Notes under the pieces: generated by a model
The model's input: only the letters and a program-made list of their open reading frames with translations
Databases searched by the model: none
Told to the model about the DNA's origin: nothing
Position numbers and translations under genes: made by a program
Assembly: GCA_004151065.3 (NCBI GenBank)
Contig: NWUY0300001980.1
Location: 5,200-28,724 of the forward strand
Length of the DNA: 23,525 nucleotides
Source: Larix sibirica
Taxonomy: Eukaryota > Streptophyta > Pinopsida > Pinales > Pinaceae
Reading direction: 5' to 3'
Shown: positions 21,273 to 23,525 of the stretch, piece after piece
Numbering within the stretch: position 1 is the stretch's first letter
How the letters are laid out: each line of letters begins with the position of its first letter

Positions 21273-21411
21273 GATATGTTGCCATCAACCGCTTGTATTT
21301 CCATAAGATTTGAACAATAACTAAGAACGGAAAGGATTTCATACTTTTGATGAGTTTGGGAGAGCTCTGCAATGTTAGGGTTTTTGACTTATGGCGAGCT
21401 CCTGAGGGTTT

Positions 21412-21433
21412 TGATGGCCGCTAACGGCCATCA
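21412..21433 (+). promoter_or_regulatory. 9-bp-stem hairpin in the LINE-C 5' leader
   Basis: TGATGGCCG, loop CTAA, CGGCCATCA: nine uninterrupted pairs, six of them G-C among the seven nearest the loop. It lies about 240 nt before the ORF1 ATG. In RNA this would be a stable structure; a role in translation or packaging is only an inference. Confidence 0.6.
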
Positions 21434-21674
21434 TCACTGTTGCTGGTGCGATGGATCTTCCTGATGTCAGTTGTCAGGTGGATGTGTCATCCTTAGGGTT
21501 ACCCATCGGTTGGCGTGCAGGCTTGGGTTTTGGAGGACGGTTCGTTCACTGCCGCGGTTAGGGTCTTTTGCCTGGGAACATCGGTGCAGGTTACCTGACG
21601 AACGGTTTTACATTTCTTACCATTTGCCCTCTTCTTTTACTGTGGTAATTCCTTTTTTGTGCTATCTCTGTATC

Positions 21675-23525
21675 ATGGATTTCGGTGATCTCGTTGATTA
21701 TTCCTATGACCCGTTGGATGGGGCATCAGTCTGGTCGACGACACCTGGCATGGTGTTGGCTGATGTGGTAGGAGATGGTGAGAAGGGGCTCGTGGGAGCC
21801 TCTAATGTGGATGCTCATGTTCTAGTGTTTTCACCATCTTCCTTTTTTGTAAATTCTCTGAACCACGACGCACCTGTGATGGTTACACAAGGTCCCACTG
21901 TTTCGCCATTACGTGTGACTACTATCCCTTTGTGGTCCTCTTAGCAGGTTGTACAGGCATTGGACAATACTGTTGAAGGTGTTGCTGGGTCTTCTTTTAA
22001 TGGGGCTTTGAAGCCATGGGTGGAGATTTTTCAGCAGTCACGGGCTAATCCTCTGGCTTTTGGTGGTGGAGCTGGGGGGTCGGAAGCGGGATTTGGCTTG
22101 GGTTCCCTTGGGGCACAGGAACATCGAGGGTTTTCCAGCCCACAAGTTGGCTCAGGTACGAGTTTTAAGGATTGGGGTGGGGGTTCCTTTGATAATGCAA
22201 CTAATCTTGTGAAGCAGTGCAGAAAGCAGTGGTTGAAGCTTAGTCGGACAAAATATAATTATGCCCTAGGAGAAGATGTCGAGTGGCATCAGATTCTACA
22301 CATGACGAACAAAACCTTGGTCAGGAAGGCTTTGGGGAGATTGTTTTCTCTGCGGACCATCGAGGGGTGGGCCCCGGATCATTGGCTGGCTTAGTCCGGT
22401 TATGTACCTGAGGTGGTGGAATTAGCTAGAAACTGGTTCGCTTTCAACTTTCTGACTGAGGAACACGCTCAGTGGGTTCTCAACAAGAATTGGAGTTGGG
22501 ATCATTGTCCAGTTCTTCTCAAGCCTTGGCATCCGATGCTTGACGCTAACAGGGAACGTTTGGATATGGTTCCACTTTGGGTGCGTCTTCCTGGACTCCC
22601 TTTACACTATTGGTTTGAGCGTCATTTCAGGGGTATTGGTGATCTATTGGGGACTTATCTGGAAGTTGATTACAGTTTCCTTCACACTAAACAACGGAAA
22701 GTGGCACGCATTCTGGTCAGTTCTGAATGTGTGTGATGGTCTTGCTGAAGATGTTACTCTTACTTGCGGCCCTTATTCCTATGTACAGAAGTTGGATTAT
22801 GAGATTGTCCCATTTCAGTTGTAGATGTTGTCATGCATATGGCCATCCGGTGGCTGAATGCAAACTCACTCTCAGGACTCAGAATGGTGGTCAGAAACTT
22901 CAGGCAAGCTGATGTTAAAGGAAAATCACCTATTGTGTCCATTATCTCTTGGTCCTTCCCCCTTGGAATAGGAGGGGTTAGGGATAGTGCCTGATACAAT
23001 GCAGACTACATCATCGGAGGAGGATTTGTGTCCTGATGTTACTGGTGGGGTTGATGATGGCCTTCTTGAAATTCTTCAATGGTCGGTACTGCATGTTGCG
23101 GGTATTATACCCCCTTCCATCCCTCCTTCTTTTAATTTTGTTTTGAATAATTTTACTCTGGAAGGGTTGGATTGGGTGGAGGCATTAAAAAATTTGAATA
23201 TTTCTACCACTTCTGCTTTAGGTTCTAACATTCTCATCGAACCCCACTCAGCCATTATTGAGGAGGTTCCCCCTTATCTCATGACTCCAGTTACTGAACT
23301 TTTAATTGAGGAGGAAGCTGTGTCGCCCTCTCCACCCGAATCTTCTGACTCGGGATATTTCCTTCTCTTGGCCACTAGATTCCTTTGAGGGGGTTGGGTG
23401 TTGGTAAGGCGAGCCCTATCAAAGGACGAGGAAGGAAGTCATTTTTATCCAAGGCTCAATCCAAGGCCAAGATGGATCTCTTGGAGGGAAAACAACAGTC
23501 TATTGATAGGGCGCTTAGAGCAGTG
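21675..23525 (+). pseudogene. LINE-C ORF1 (DUF4283 / CCHC zinc-knuckle protein), broken
   Basis: I choose ATG 21675 because MDFGDLVDYSYDPL resembles the LINE-A ORF1 start; the frame is open further upstream, to 21471. One frame serves from 21675 to about 22730, cut only by TAG at 21942 and 22392. It holds a Gly/Ser-rich linker, then DUF4283 at about 22200-22800 (LVRKALGRLFS, ARNWFAFNF, VLLKPWHP, VPLWVRLPGLPLHYW). The frame then shifts near 22733 (DGLAEDVTLTCGPYSYVQ) and again near 22810. The zinc knuckle CRCCHAYGHPVAEC (about 22818-22859) keeps all four ligands in C-x2-C-x4-H-x4-C spacing. An acidic, Ser/Pro-rich part occupies 22987-23388, and after one more shift a basic tail (KGRGRKSFLSKAQSKAKMD) runs to the end. 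The function would be RNA binding. Confidence 0.8.

Larger units (their letters stand above)
21350..23525 (+). mobile_element. LINE-C: 5' part of a younger LINE, cut by the window end
   Basis: Base composition changes visibly near 21,350 to a richer G+C content that holds to the window end. A 5' leader of about 320 bases is followed by a long ORF1 with DUF4283, a zinc knuckle and a basic tail. ORF2 lies beyond the window. Fewer breaks per kilobase than in LINE-A suggest a later insertion. The 5' end is estimated from the composition shift and is not supported by a target-site duplication. Confidence 0.75.

Noticed and set aside
1-23525. CRISPR array, bacterial operon or phage module
   Set aside because: There are no regularly spaced identical repeats and no bacterial gene organisation; all recognisable proteins are eukaryotic retroelement proteins.

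Overview
The window looks like plant intergenic DNA built from old retroelements, and I can support no intact host gene in it. No reading frame longer than about 195 codons survives, and every recognisable protein is broken by stops and frameshifts. Three plant-type LINEs with DUF4283 or RNase H domains, together with Ty1/copia and Ty3/gypsy pieces, point to a seed plant. Two copies of a Penelope-like element (PLE) with a GIY-YIG endonuclease point to a conifer, because endonuclease-bearing PLEs in land plants are known mainly from conifers (the Dryad group of pines). The conifer call is an inference.

Layout. 1-4.2 kb: AT-rich DNA with no gene. It holds a 92-bp direct repeat, a diverged 70-90-bp minisatellite (about 2.0-2.3 kb) and two weak tRNA/SINE-like traces. 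About 4.2-10.7 kb: LINE-A (+), nearly full length but dead, with ORF1 (DUF4283 plus a damaged zinc knuckle) and ORF2 (endonuclease, reverse transcriptase, RNase H); the ORF1 stop and ORF2 start overlap as ATGA. About 10.98-11.27 kb: two tandem units of about 145 bp. About 11.5-13.2 kb: LINE-B (-), a 5'-truncated copy keeping the post-RT region and RNase H. 13,245-14,507: an LTR with TGTTAAG...CTTAACA ends, an initiator-Met-type primer-binding site and Ty3/gypsy-like remnants (+). A single N at 14,508 sits exactly where gypsy similarity ends and PLE-A begins. 14,509 to about 15,505: PLE-A (-), RT only. About 16.0-17.3 kb: Ty1/copia gag, protease and the start of integrase (+). About 17.5-19.8 kb: PLE-B (-), with an N-terminal region, RT with an intact YVDD, and GIY-YIG endonuclease. 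About 19.8 kb: a second copia integrase scrap (+). About 20.2-21.3 kb: an unrecognised, possibly once coding stretch (-). About 21.35 kb to the end: LINE-C (+), visibly more GC-rich, with a 5' hairpin and a long but broken ORF1 that runs off the window.

The genes do not work together as a system; these are successive insertions of different ages. The signals most worth attention are the PLE pair, the N at a homology breakpoint, the excess of TAG stops at expected Trp/Gln positions, and several 16-25-bp tandem duplications inside dead elements.
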